This document shows positions 39,587-47,708 of a stretch of DNA of 64,000 nucleotides, one piece after another; position 1 is the first letter of the stretch; every line of letters begins with the position of its first letter. This stretch comes from Hyphomicrobiales bacterium (GTDB taxonomy: Bacteria > Pseudomonadota > Alphaproteobacteria > Rhizobiales > Rhizobiaceae), in the NCBI GenBank assembly GCA_900469615.1, contig UBYA01000011.1, positions 1,054,001 to 1,118,000 on the forward strand, written 5' to 3'. A program made the translations under genes and the position numbers. The notes under the pieces are model-generated. The model searched no databases and was not told the DNA's origin. It worked only from the letters and a program-made list of their open reading frames with translations.

Positions 39587-40531
39587 ATGGCATTTATCGA
39601 GAGAACGAAATACGTCTTTGCCGGCGTCCTGACGGCAATGGCGATGACCTGCACGACCGCGGCGGCGGCTGAGAAATTCAATCTGAGCCCGGATACGTCC
39701 AATCGCGTCAGGGCGGAAAAGGACGAAGCGGCAATCAAGGCGATCGCGCCGAGCTTCAAATTCGTCAGTCCCGGCAAATTCACGGTGGCGATCAACCCCT
39801 GGGATCCACCGATCGCCACCTATGCGACCGATGCCAAGACCGTCGTCGGTGGCGATCCGGATATTGCGCAGCTGCTTGCGGACTCTCTCGGCCTTCAGCT
39901 CGAGCTGGTGCCGGTCGCCTGGGAGGATTGGCCGCTCGGCGTCTCCTCCGGCAAGTATGACGCCGTCATTTCCAACGTGACCGTCACCGAGGAGCGCAAG
40001 GAGAAATTCGACTTCTCGACCTATCGCAAGGATGTGCTCGGCTTCTACGTGAAGGCCGACAGCAAGATCACGTCGATCAAGGAACCGAAGGATGTGGCCG
40101 GGCTGAAAGTGATCACCGGCGCCGGCACCAACCAGGAGAAGATCATTCTCGAATGGGATCGGGAAAATGTCGCGGCCGGGCTGAAGCCCATCGAGGTACA
40201 GTACTATGACGACCGCGCAGCTGCCGATCTCGCGCTGCAGTCCGGTCGCGCCGATGTCGAATTCAATCCGAATGCGACGCAAGCCTACAATGCCTCCATC
40301 AACGGCACGAGGAAGCTCGTCGGCATTGTTTCCGGCGGTTGGCCGCTGACGGCCGAAATCGCCGTGACGACAAAGAAGGGGGCAGGGCTTGCCGACGCTC
40401 TCACCCTCGCACTCAACGATCTGATCAAGGACGGCAAGTACGGCGAAGTGCTGAAGCACTGGAGCCTGAGCGCCGAAGCAATCGATCAATCCAAAACCAA
40501 CCCTGCGGGCCTGCCGAAGAGCGGTTCGTAA
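39587..40531 (+). CDS. amino acid ABC transporter substrate-binding protein (family 3), copy 1
   Basis: A 314-residue periplasmic binding protein. The signal peptide ends after TTAAAA (about residue 27). The SBP_bac_3 signature is visible as LELVPVAWEDWPLGVSSGKYDAVISN with RKEKFDFSTYR, and the C-terminus is TNPAGLPKSGS. The start is behind AAAGGAGAAGGG. The next gene is a paralogue with about two thirds identical residues by eye. Two binding proteins for one fused permease-ATPase mirror TcyJ and TcyK. It probably binds a cysteine derivative. Confidence 0.92.
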   Translation: MAFIERTKYVFAGVLTAMAMTCTTAAAAEKFNLSPDTSNRVRAEKDEAAIKAIAPSFKFVSPGKFTVAINPWDPPIATYATDAKTVVGGDPDIAQLLADSLGLQLELVPVAWEDWPLGVSSGKYDAVISNVTVTEERKEKFDFSTYRKDVLGFYVKADSKITSIKEPKDVAGLKVITGAGTNQEKIILEWDRENVAAGLKPIEVQYYDDRAAADLALQSGRADVEFNPNATQAYNASINGTRKLVGIVSGGWPLTAEIAVTTKKGAGLADALTLALNDLIKDGKYGEVLKHWSLSAEAIDQSKTNPAGLPKSGS

Positions 40532-40541
40532 TGTTGGCCGG

Positions 40542-40591
40542 GCGGACCGGCGTTGGTGGGGCCCGCGCCGGTCCGCTCACTTGTTTTCTTT
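40542..40591 (+). terminator. terminator/attenuator between the two binding-protein genes
   Basis: An 11-bp perfect stem GCGGACCGGCG (40542-40552) with CGCCGGTCCGC (40566-40576), followed by the T-rich stretch TTGTTTTCTTT (40581-40591). It lies just after the stop of copy 1 and before copy 2, so it could reduce expression of the last two genes. Confidence 0.75.
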
Positions 40592-40607
40592 ATGGAGCGA
40601 CCTATTC

Positions 40608-41546
40608 GTGACTTTCCTTCCTGATCTCAAAACCATACTTGCGGCGATGGCGACGGCCTCTTTGATCGGATTGGGCGCCGCACAGGCGGCCGAGGAATTC
40701 GATCTCAGCCCCGAACAGCCCGGCCGTGTTCATGCCACGAGGGATGAAGCGGCCATTGCCGCCATCCCGAAAGATTTCAAGTTTGTCACGTCCGGCGTCT
40801 TCACGGTGGCAGTGGCGCCCGGCGGGCCGCCGCTTGCGACCTACGCGACGGACGCGAAGACCGTGGTCGGCGCGGATCCCGATTACGCCTATGCGGTTGC
40901 CGATGCGCTCGGGCTGAAGCTGGAGCTCGTCCCCGTTGCCTGGATCGACTGGCCGCTCGGGCTGACCTCGGGCAAATACGATGCGGTCATCTCCAATGTC
41001 GGCGTCACCGAGCAGCGCAAGGAGAAGTTCGATTTCTCCACCTATCGGCAGGGCCTGCATGGCTTCTTCGTCAAGTCCGACAGCAAGATTACCCACATCA
41101 AGGAACCGAAGGACGCGGCTGGACTGCGTATCATCGTCGGTGCCGGCACCAATCAGGAGCGAATCCTGCTGAAATGGAGCGACGAGGATGTCAACGCGGG
41201 CTTGAAGCCGATCGAGCTGCAATATTACGACGACGATGCCGCAAGCCTCCTGGCCCTTCAGTCGAACCGGGCCGATGTCATCGTGCAGCCGCACGCCCAG
41301 CTGGTCTACATCGCGGCCCGCGACAGGAACATCAAGCGCGTGGGCACGCTGAGCGCCGGCTGGCCGGATCGCTCCGATGTGGCGATCACGACGCGCAAGG
41401 GCAGCGGACTGGCGGCCGCATTGACCATCGCAACGAACGGTCTGATCAAGGACGGAACCTACGCCAGGATTCTCGATCATTGGCACCTTGCGGAAGAAGC
41501 GCTGCCGAAGTCGGAAACCAATCCGCCGGGCCTACCGAAATATTGA
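40608..41546 (+). CDS. amino acid ABC transporter substrate-binding protein (family 3), copy 2
   Basis: A 312-residue paralogue of the preceding protein, sharing LELVPVAWxDWPLG, SGKYDAVISN, RKEKFDFSTYR and the C-terminal TNPPGLPKY. I choose the GTG at 40608 because GGAG lies 10 bases upstream and it gives a clean signal peptide (cleavage after AAQA); a TTG at 40581 would lie inside the terminator T tract. The two copies differ in the ligand-cleft region (PGGPPLATYATDAKTVVGAD against PWDPPIATYATDAKTVVGGD), so they may bind different S-alkylcysteines. Confidence 0.88.
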   Translation: MTFLPDLKTILAAMATASLIGLGAAQAAEEFDLSPEQPGRVHATRDEAAIAAIPKDFKFVTSGVFTVAVAPGGPPLATYATDAKTVVGADPDYAYAVADALGLKLELVPVAWIDWPLGLTSGKYDAVISNVGVTEQRKEKFDFSTYRQGLHGFFVKSDSKITHIKEPKDAAGLRIIVGAGTNQERILLKWSDEDVNAGLKPIELQYYDDDAASLLALQSNRADVIVQPHAQLVYIAARDRNIKRVGTLSAGWPDRSDVAITTRKGSGLAAALTIATNGLIKDGTYARILDHWHLAEEALPKSETNPPGLPKY

Positions 41547-41558
41547 GGAGACTTCCGC

Positions 41559-42599
41559 ATGAGCCGCCCAGCCCCGTCGATCAGCCATATCGGCTTTCTC
41601 ACGCCAGGAAACTATCCGGATGAAGATCCGCTGGCCGGCCTGGAACAGACCCTGCAACTGCTTGAATATGGCGAACAGAGAGGTTTCGATAGCGCCTGGG
41701 TTCGCCAGCGCCATCTCGAGCCGGGCATTTCCTCGGCGAGCGCCTTTCTGGCCGCGGCAACGCAACGCACACGCCGCATCGAGCTCGGCACCGCCGTCAT
41801 ACCCATCGGCTATGAAAGCCCGTATCGGCTTGCCGAGGATCTGGCGACCGTGGATGTCCTGTCGCGCGGGCGCCTGAATATCGGGATCAGCGCCGGCCGG
41901 CCGTTGCATGCGGACCTGATCGGACCGCTCGCCTTCGACGGCGACTGGGAAAGCCACGACTTTTCCCATCAAAGGGTGTTGCGGTTTGCCGACAATCTCA
42001 AGGGAGCCTATCTCGGCAATCCGGATACGGTCATCAGGACGCCGTTCGGGCCTCAGCGTCCGCGCCTGCAGCCCTACGCAAAAGGGTTGATCGATCGTAT
42101 CTGGTATGGTGGCGGCTCGCTGCGCTCGGCCGAATGGGCGGGGCGCAACGGTTTCAATCTTTTGATCGGCAATGTCACGACGGGGGAGGAGACCGACGAT
42201 TTTTTCGTCGCGCAGTCGCGGCAGCTGGAAACCTATCGCGCTTCCGGCGGCGATACGAGGCGGGTGGCGCTCGGCCGGGTCATCGTTCCCTTCGACAGCG
42301 CCGATGCGATCACGCGCAAACGCTATACCGACTATGCCGCCGGCCGTCATGAGCGGACGCTCTCGCCACAGGGTGAGCGCCGCACGCTTTTCGCGCGTGA
42401 TCTCGTCGGTTCGTCCGACGAGATCCTCGAACGCCTGCGCAACGATCCCGTGCTGCCCTTCGTCAGCGAATTCCGGCTGGAGCTGCCCTACGAGTTTCAC
42501 GACGAGGAATACCGGCAGATCATCCACGACTTTGTAACCTCGATCGCTCCGGAGCTGGGTTGGAAAGAGGCCGCAGTCCTGCGCCGCTCGGCATCCTGA
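41559..42599 (+). CDS. LLM-class flavin-dependent monooxygenase
   Basis: A 346-residue luciferase-like monooxygenase, last gene of the organosulfur operon, 12 bases after copy 2 and behind GAGGAG. It has the IELGTAVIPIGYESPYRLAEDLATVD segment and GRLNIGISAGRP, and resembles the truncated gene at the left window edge more than the other four. It is longer than the 33536 gene and lacks the YtmO-type start. It probably performs a second oxidation step in S-alkylcysteine or sulfonate use. The substrate is unknown. Confidence 0.88.
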   Translation: MSRPAPSISHIGFLTPGNYPDEDPLAGLEQTLQLLEYGEQRGFDSAWVRQRHLEPGISSASAFLAAATQRTRRIELGTAVIPIGYESPYRLAEDLATVDVLSRGRLNIGISAGRPLHADLIGPLAFDGDWESHDFSHQRVLRFADNLKGAYLGNPDTVIRTPFGPQRPRLQPYAKGLIDRIWYGGGSLRSAEWAGRNGFNLLIGNVTTGEETDDFFVAQSRQLETYRASGGDTRRVALGRVIVPFDSADAITRKRYTDYAAGRHERTLSPQGERRTLFARDLVGSSDEILERLRNDPVLPFVSEFRLELPYEFHDEEYRQIIHDFVTSIAPELGWKEAAVLRRSAS

Positions 42600-42654
42600 G
42601 CTTGGCCGGGCAGAACTGCGCGAGCGGATCGGCGGAATGCCGGTCCCGTTCGCT

Positions 42655-43080
42655 CTAACCGATGGAAGATCCCGCGTTTTCCTTACCCGTAAGGATTCGC
42701 TCGGCCAGTTGCAGGGCGTCCTGGCGGGAAGCAGCTATTTCCATCCGTGTGCCGAACGCTTTCGTGGCGAGGCTCATCTGCACTTGCATGGCGGCACGCT
42801 TGACGGCGCTCGCCTCTATCCCGATCACGGCTTTGCAAATTGCCGCGAGCGCCGACTTGTTCTTCTTCAGCCATATGCCCCGTGCCTTGCGATCCTCGTG
42901 CTCTTCGGCAGGCTGATCCCCGTCCACGATCACGACGAAAGGCATCGAGATCGCGAGGATGGCGTCCATCTCCCGGGACCATTGCACCGCATAACCCGGC
43001 TGCACGGACCGGGCGGATTGGCACACGATCGGCCAGAGGGAAACGTCGTGAACGGCGAAAGAACTCGTGTCGATGGTCAT
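42655..43080 (-). CDS. small hypothetical protein linked to the FAD monooxygenase
   Basis: A 141-residue soluble protein that I do not recognise. It begins MTIDTSSFAVHDVSLWPIV, has a central stretch ISMPFVVIVDGD and EERKAR-like charged region (EEHEDRKARGIWLKKNKSAL), and an amphipathic C-terminus (ALQLAERILTGKEN). The start at 43080 is supported by GAGGAG 12 bases upstream; an in-frame codon at 43095 would place that site inside the gene. It begins 11 bases after the monooxygenase stop, so the two are co-transcribed. No catalytic motif is visible; a regulatory or scaffolding partner is possible. Confidence 0.65.
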   Translation of the reverse strand: MTIDTSSFAVHDVSLWPIVCQSARSVQPGYAVQWSREMDAILAISMPFVVIVDGDQPAEEHEDRKARGIWLKKNKSALAAICKAVIGIEASAVKRAAMQVQMSLATKAFGTRMEIAASRQDALQLAERILTGKENAGSSIG

Positions 43081-43091
43081 GACATGTCTCC

Positions 43092-44288
43092 TCAAGCGAT
43101 CTTATCGGTGATTGCAGCAAACAGCATCGCCGCGCCGCGATCCGACATGGCGATGGCGTGGCTTGCCCGTTCACGCAGGCCGGCCTCGTAGTCCGGCAGC
43201 GCCGTGCAAATCGTTTTCGTATCCGCGCCGGCCTTGGCAAGGATATGCGCAAGCATGCGCGCGTCTTCGAGCGCGGTGTTGGCGCCAAGTCCTCCTGCCG
43301 GGCTCATGGCATGGATCGCGTCGCCCATCAGCGTCACCGCTCCGAACGGCCAGAGGACTCCGGGGCGTCCGGTTCTGACGGGCAGTGCGGCGATTGCCGC
43401 AGCCTTGCTCGCACCGATGATCCGCCGCAGTTCGGGATGCCAGCCGCACATCGCGGTTTCGAGTAACGCAGGCATGACCGGCGTATGATCGGATGTTTCA
43501 AGACCCAGCCGGCGGCTCGGGCCGATCAGCGCCCAATAGAGATAGTCGGCCACTGGCGTCAGTTTGCAGGCGGGCGCGAGACTGGCGGCAAGGTGCGGAA
43601 AATCGCCGCCGAACCGCATAAGATCGAGGATGGCCGTGCAGCCATCGGCAAAGATGACCGTCGTTCCGTCTTCAAGCAGGTCGGGACCGACCGCAAGCGG
43701 CAGTTCGACCTGACCGTAAACGCATACCGAGCCTGTATCCGTCGGTTCGGCCGAGGGCGCCAGTTGGCGGCGCACCTGCGAATTGACGCCATCGGCACCG
43801 ACAAGAAGATTGCAGGAGATGGGCGCGGCATCTTCAAACAGGACTTCCATGCGGCTGTCTTCCATGCGGCGATACCGCGCAAACGCGTACCCGAAATGAA
43901 CACGATCCTCGATCCCCGAAAGCAGAATTTCGCGAAGCGTCAGACGGTTGACGCTGAGATCGCCGTTGCCGTCGTCATGATCGCCGCCGGTATCCCAGCT
44001 TGCCGGCGCGCGTTCCCCGGCGGGCAGAAGCTGAGGGGTCAGGAAGCGCGCAGCTCGCGGGCTGGTGGAGGCGGTTGCCCGAAAGAGGTCGAACAGCGCA
44101 GGCGGCAGGCATGCCTTCAGCGCATATTGTCCTTTTCCATCGATACGGATGCGATAGCCCTGCAAACGGCTATCGGGCGCCGGATCTCGTTCGTAAACAT
44201 CAAAGCGAATCCCTGCGCGCTTCAATCCCTGTGCGAGGCACAGGCCCCCGAGGCCCGCGCCGATAATGACGACATGAAAGTCCTGCAT
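43092..44288 (-). CDS. FAD-dependent aromatic-type monooxygenase (PHBH fold)
   Basis: A 398-residue flavoprotein hydroxylase. The N-terminal dinucleotide fingerprint VVIIGAGLGGLCLAQGL is followed by the DG motif (LLVGADGVNSQVRRQL) and the GD motif (TLMGDAIHAMSPAGGLGANT, FAD ribityl site). These three motifs define the p-hydroxybenzoate hydroxylase family, which uses NAD(P)H and O2 on aromatic or polyketide-like substrates. It is divergent from an AraC regulator and followed by a small gene of unknown role. The YxxxxE and tail segments do not reveal the substrate. Confidence 0.9.
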   Translation of the reverse strand: MQDFHVVIIGAGLGGLCLAQGLKRAGIRFDVYERDPAPDSRLQGYRIRIDGKGQYALKACLPPALFDLFRATASTSPRAARFLTPQLLPAGERAPASWDTGGDHDDGNGDLSVNRLTLREILLSGIEDRVHFGYAFARYRRMEDSRMEVLFEDAAPISCNLLVGADGVNSQVRRQLAPSAEPTDTGSVCVYGQVELPLAVGPDLLEDGTTVIFADGCTAILDLMRFGGDFPHLAASLAPACKLTPVADYLYWALIGPSRRLGLETSDHTPVMPALLETAMCGWHPELRRIIGASKAAAIAALPVRTGRPGVLWPFGAVTLMGDAIHAMSPAGGLGANTALEDARMLAHILAKAGADTKTICTALPDYEAGLRERASHAIAMSDRGAAMLFAAITDKIA

Positions 44289-44403
44289 GGCTTCTTCCGT
44301 TCGCTATTCGATTTCGAATTTGCGAGGGAAGGATAGCGTGCGGCCATTGCAGCGTGGTAACGATATTCGGACTATAAATGTTGCAAAACGGCCAAACCAA
44401 GCA

Positions 44404-45198
44404 ATGAGTATCGAAGATCTTGGCGATCGTCTCGACGGGCCGCCGCTCATCGCCTTCTGGGGTTCGGACGAGCCCGGCAGCGCCTTCCGTCTCGGAACGC
44501 TGGAATATGACTGGCATGCGCATGCGCGCGGACAGCTTTTCTGCATTGAAAGCGGTTTGGTGCGCGTCGACACGCCGACCGGCTCATGGCTGCTGCCGCC
44601 GCAGCGCGCAGGCTGGATTCCGCCGGGCGTAATGCACAAGGCCGGGATCAACGGCGTGCTGAGCGGCTGGGGTATCCTGCTGACGCCGGAAGCCGGCGCC
44701 GGATTGCCCGAGGCTCCATGCGTCCTCAGCGTGAGCGAAGTGCTGCGAGCCCTGGTGCGTCGCGCGACCACATGGCGGTGGGAGGAGAGGCTTTCTCCGC
44801 AGCAGCGTCGTCTTGCCGTTGTCTTGCTCGATGAAGTGCGGGCCGCGCCGCGCGAAAGCCTGCATCTGCCCATGCCGGCGGATCGGCGCGTTCTTCGCAT
44901 CGCGGAGGCGGTATTGCAGGACCCGGCCGGCGAGGGGACTTTCCATATGCTGGCGCAGCAGGCGGGCATATCCGAGCGCTCGGCCAGACGGCTTTTCAAC
45001 GCCGAGACGGGTATGTCCTTTGCCAACTGGCGGCAGCAGGCGCGGCTGCTGCTGGCGCTCGAATATCTGAGCGCCGGCAGTCCGATAGCGGACGTCGCCG
45101 ACAATCTGGGATATGCGAGCGCAAGCAGCTTCATCGCCATGTTCAGAAAGGCGTTCGGTCTGTCGCCGCGTCGCTATCTCTCCGTCCGGCGGGCCTGA
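44404..45198 (+). CDS. AraC family transcriptional regulator
   Basis: A 264-residue regulator with an N-terminal cupin sensing domain (LEYDWHAHARGQLFCIESG, PPQRAGWIPPGVMHK) and a C-terminal pair of AraC helix-turn-helix motifs (LAQQAGISERSARRLFNAET, IADVADNLGYASASSFIAMFRKAFG). The start at 44404 gives the usual cupin N-terminus; the frame extends upstream without recognisable sequence. It diverges from the FAD monooxygenase operon, across about 115 bases, and probably controls it. It belongs to the group of AraC proteins that control transporters and dehydrogenases, and its inducer is unknown. Confidence 0.88.
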   Translation: MSIEDLGDRLDGPPLIAFWGSDEPGSAFRLGTLEYDWHAHARGQLFCIESGLVRVDTPTGSWLLPPQRAGWIPPGVMHKAGINGVLSGWGILLTPEAGAGLPEAPCVLSVSEVLRALVRRATTWRWEERLSPQQRRLAVVLLDEVRAAPRESLHLPMPADRRVLRIAEAVLQDPAGEGTFHMLAQQAGISERSARRLFNAETGMSFANWRQQARLLLALEYLSAGSPIADVADNLGYASASSFIAMFRKAFGLSPRRYLSVRRA

Positions 45199-45234
45199 CA
45201 CGATCTTGTGCGAGGTCTTCGCCCGCAGATTGGC

Positions 45235-47553
45235 TCAGGCCGCGACGCGGCGCGGTCTGGAGGCGAGCAGGCGCAGGGCATTGACCGTGACCAGCACCGT
45301 TGCCCCGGTGTCGGCAAGGATTGCCGGCCAGAGGCCGGTGATGCCGATGATCGTCGTGACCAGGAAGACACCTTTGAGGCCGAGCGCGATGGTGATGTTC
45401 TGGCCGATATTGGTCATGGTCCGTTTCGAAAGGTCGATCATCTCGGCGACATCGCCGACGCGGCCATGCAGGACAGCCGCATCCGCGGTCTCCAGCGCGA
45501 TGTCGGTCCCTCCGCCCATGGCAATCCCGACATCCGCCGCGGCGAGCGCCGGCGCGTCGTTGATGCCATCGCCGACCTTGGCGACGCGAAACCCCTGTTG
45601 CTTCAATTCGCCGACGATGCGCTGCTTGTCCTCGGGCAGCAATTGCGCCTTGACCTCGATGCCCAGCGTCTTGCCGATCGCCTGCGCCGTGCGCTGGTTG
45701 TCGCCCGTCAGCATGATCGTCCTGATACCGGCGTCGGCAAGTGCCTTGAGGCCGGCAGCCGTATCGGCGCGCGGCTCGTCGCGCATGGCCAGCAGGCCGG
45801 TGGCGGAACCGCTGACGACGAGAATGGAGACGGTCTTGCCTTCGTCGTTGAGCGCGGAGATTCGGGCCGATTGCTCCTCAGACAGCGAAACCTTGTCGGC
45901 TGCCGCCTGCGGCGATCCGAGGAACACGTCTACGCCGCCCACGGTGCCGATGACGCCCTTGCCGCCGATGGCTTTCGCATCGATGACCTGAGGAATATCC
46001 ATTCCCGCCGCCGCAGCACCATCGAGGATTGCGCGCGCAAGCGGATGGCTGGAGCCGGTTTCGAGCGCCGCCGCCAGTCGCAGCACCTCCGTATCGCTCA
46101 TGCCGAAGCCGACGATATCCGTGACCTTGGGCTTGCCTTCCGTCAGGGTGCCCGTCTTGTCGAAAGCAACGGCCGTCACCTTGCCGATATTCTCGAGCAC
46201 TGCGCCGCCCTTCAGCAGCAGGCCGCGCCGGGCGCCTGCCGAAAGCGAGGCGGCAATGGCCGCCGGCGTCGAGATGACGAGCGCGCAGGGGCAACCGATG
46301 AGCAGGATGGCAAGGCCCTTGTAGACCCACTCGTTCCAGCCGCCGCCGAAAAGCAGGGGAGGCACGATGGCGACCGCCGCACCGACAACGACGACGCCAG
46401 GTGTGTAATAGCGGGAGAAGCGGTCGATGAAACGCTCTGTCGGCGCCTTCGATTCCTGGGCCTCCTCGACCAGCTTGACGACGCGGGCGATGGTGTTGTC
46501 GGACGCGGCTGCGGTCACGCGGATGCGCAGCGCGCCATCGCCGTTGACCGTGCCGGCAAAGACGGTTGCCTCGGCGCCCTTGCGCACCGGCGTACTTTCG
46601 CCTGTCACCGGCGCTTCGTCGATGGCGCTTTCTCCGGACAGGATCACACCGTCGGCCGGGATGCGATCACCGGGCCGGACCAGGATGATGGCGCCGATAT
46701 CGAGGCTTTCGGCCTGAACCTCGCGGGTCTTGCCGCTTTCTTCGACAAGGGCGGTTTTGGGCACCAGATTCGTCAGCGACTGGATGCTGGCGCGCGCCTT
46801 GCCGGCGGCGACGCCTTCCAGCAACTCGCCGATCAGAAACAGGAAGACGACGGCCGCGGCCTCCTCGCTGGCGTCGATGATGACGGCGCCGACTGCCGCT
46901 ATCGTCATCAGCATCTCGATCGAGAAGGGCGTCCCCATCCTCGCGGCCATGAATGCGCGCCGGGCGATCGGCACCAGGCCGACCAGCATGGCAGCGATGA
47001 AGATCCAGGCATCCAGCGCGGGAACAAGCTTGCCGATGCTCCAGGCCGCTGCAAGCGCCACGCCGCTGGCAATCGTCAGGCGCCCCTTGGCCGATTTCCA
47101 CCATGGCCCTGTGGTCGGTCCATGGTCGTGCCCGTGGAGGCCGGCCGCCGCGGCGGGCTCGTCGGATAGGTGATCGTGTCCCGCGTGATCGTGCGGATGT
47201 TCGCCCGGCCCGTGATCGTGACCTGTGGGGCCATGATCGTGATCGTGCGGCGTATGGTCATGATGATCGTGGCCGCAGCCGCAGGCATGATCGTCCTTTT
47301 CCACCATTGGCCTCGGCGCGTTCCCCTGTGGAAGCGGAAAGACCTTGTAGCCCAGCCCCGTAACCCGCTTGGCGATGGTCGGCAGCAGGTCGGGGTCGCC
47401 CAGGTGACTGACCGTCATCGTGCCTACCGTGACCGAGACGGAAACGTCCTCTACGCCACGCAGGCGGCGGACGGCCGTGTCGATTTTCGCGGCGCAGGAA
47501 GCGCAGTCCATGCCTTCCACCCGATAGCGGCTCTGTTGTGTTGTCGACGTCAT
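45235..47553 (-). CDS. zntA: heavy-metal P-type ATPase (ZntA/CadA, Zn/Cd/Pb exporter)
   Basis: A 772-residue P1B ATPase that exports divalent soft metals. An N-terminal heavy-metal domain (GMDCASCAAK, Cys17/Cys20) is followed by a His/Asp-rich stretch with more than twenty histidines (about 90-150). Then come the transmembrane region with the CPC ion site near 421 (LIGCPCALVIST), the phosphorylation site D465 in AFDKTGTLTEGKP, the hinge GDGINDAPALAAADVG and the last helices. The DKTGTLTEG and CPC patterns with the conserved Asp in GDxxNDA place it in the Zn/Cd/Pb group rather than copper. The promoter has a MerR-type operator, but no merR family gene is present nearby. Confidence 0.95.
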   Translation of the reverse strand: MTSTTQQSRYRVEGMDCASCAAKIDTAVRRLRGVEDVSVSVTVGTMTVSHLGDPDLLPTIAKRVTGLGYKVFPLPQGNAPRPMVEKDDHACGCGHDHHDHTPHDHDHGPTGHDHGPGEHPHDHAGHDHLSDEPAAAAGLHGHDHGPTTGPWWKSAKGRLTIASGVALAAAWSIGKLVPALDAWIFIAAMLVGLVPIARRAFMAARMGTPFSIEMLMTIAAVGAVIIDASEEAAAVVFLFLIGELLEGVAAGKARASIQSLTNLVPKTALVEESGKTREVQAESLDIGAIILVRPGDRIPADGVILSGESAIDEAPVTGESTPVRKGAEATVFAGTVNGDGALRIRVTAAASDNTIARVVKLVEEAQESKAPTERFIDRFSRYYTPGVVVVGAAVAIVPPLLFGGGWNEWVYKGLAILLIGCPCALVISTPAAIAASLSAGARRGLLLKGGAVLENIGKVTAVAFDKTGTLTEGKPKVTDIVGFGMSDTEVLRLAAALETGSSHPLARAILDGAAAAGMDIPQVIDAKAIGGKGVIGTVGGVDVFLGSPQAAADKVSLSEEQSARISALNDEGKTVSILVVSGSATGLLAMRDEPRADTAAGLKALADAGIRTIMLTGDNQRTAQAIGKTLGIEVKAQLLPEDKQRIVGELKQQGFRVAKVGDGINDAPALAAADVGIAMGGGTDIALETADAAVLHGRVGDVAEMIDLSKRTMTNIGQNITIALGLKGVFLVTTIIGITGLWPAILADTGATVLVTVNALRLLASRPRRVAA

Positions 47554-47583
47554 CTTCCGGTTCCGAATTGGCTCATGGAACCA

Positions 47584-47614
47584 TTGCTACATCCTCTAGC
47601 TACTAGAGGGACAA
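47584..47614 (-). promoter_or_regulatory. MerR/CadR/PbrR-type promoter of the zntA gene
   Basis: On the minus strand: -35 TTGTCC (47614-47609), then 19 bases to -10 TAGCAA (47589-47584). The spacer contains a perfect palindrome, CCTCTAG-TAG-CTAGAGG (47609-47593). A 19-base spacer with an inverted repeat between -35 and -10 is the hallmark of promoters twisted open by metal-loaded MerR-family activators (CadR, PbrR, ZntR). It is 31 bases from the zntA start. Confidence 0.85.
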
Positions 47615-47708
47615 GAGCGATTTTGCGGATTCTTGCACGATCCCTCGTGATGGTGGCGGTCGATCCGGAGATTGTTTGCCGGGCTGCTCGCAAAATTTCC
47701 CGTGGAGA

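Noticed and set aside
45208-47169. A 653-codon plus-strand frame opposite the P-type ATPase
   Set aside because: Antisense to a gene with unambiguous P-type ATPase motifs; the encoded sequence is Arg/Asp-rich and without features.
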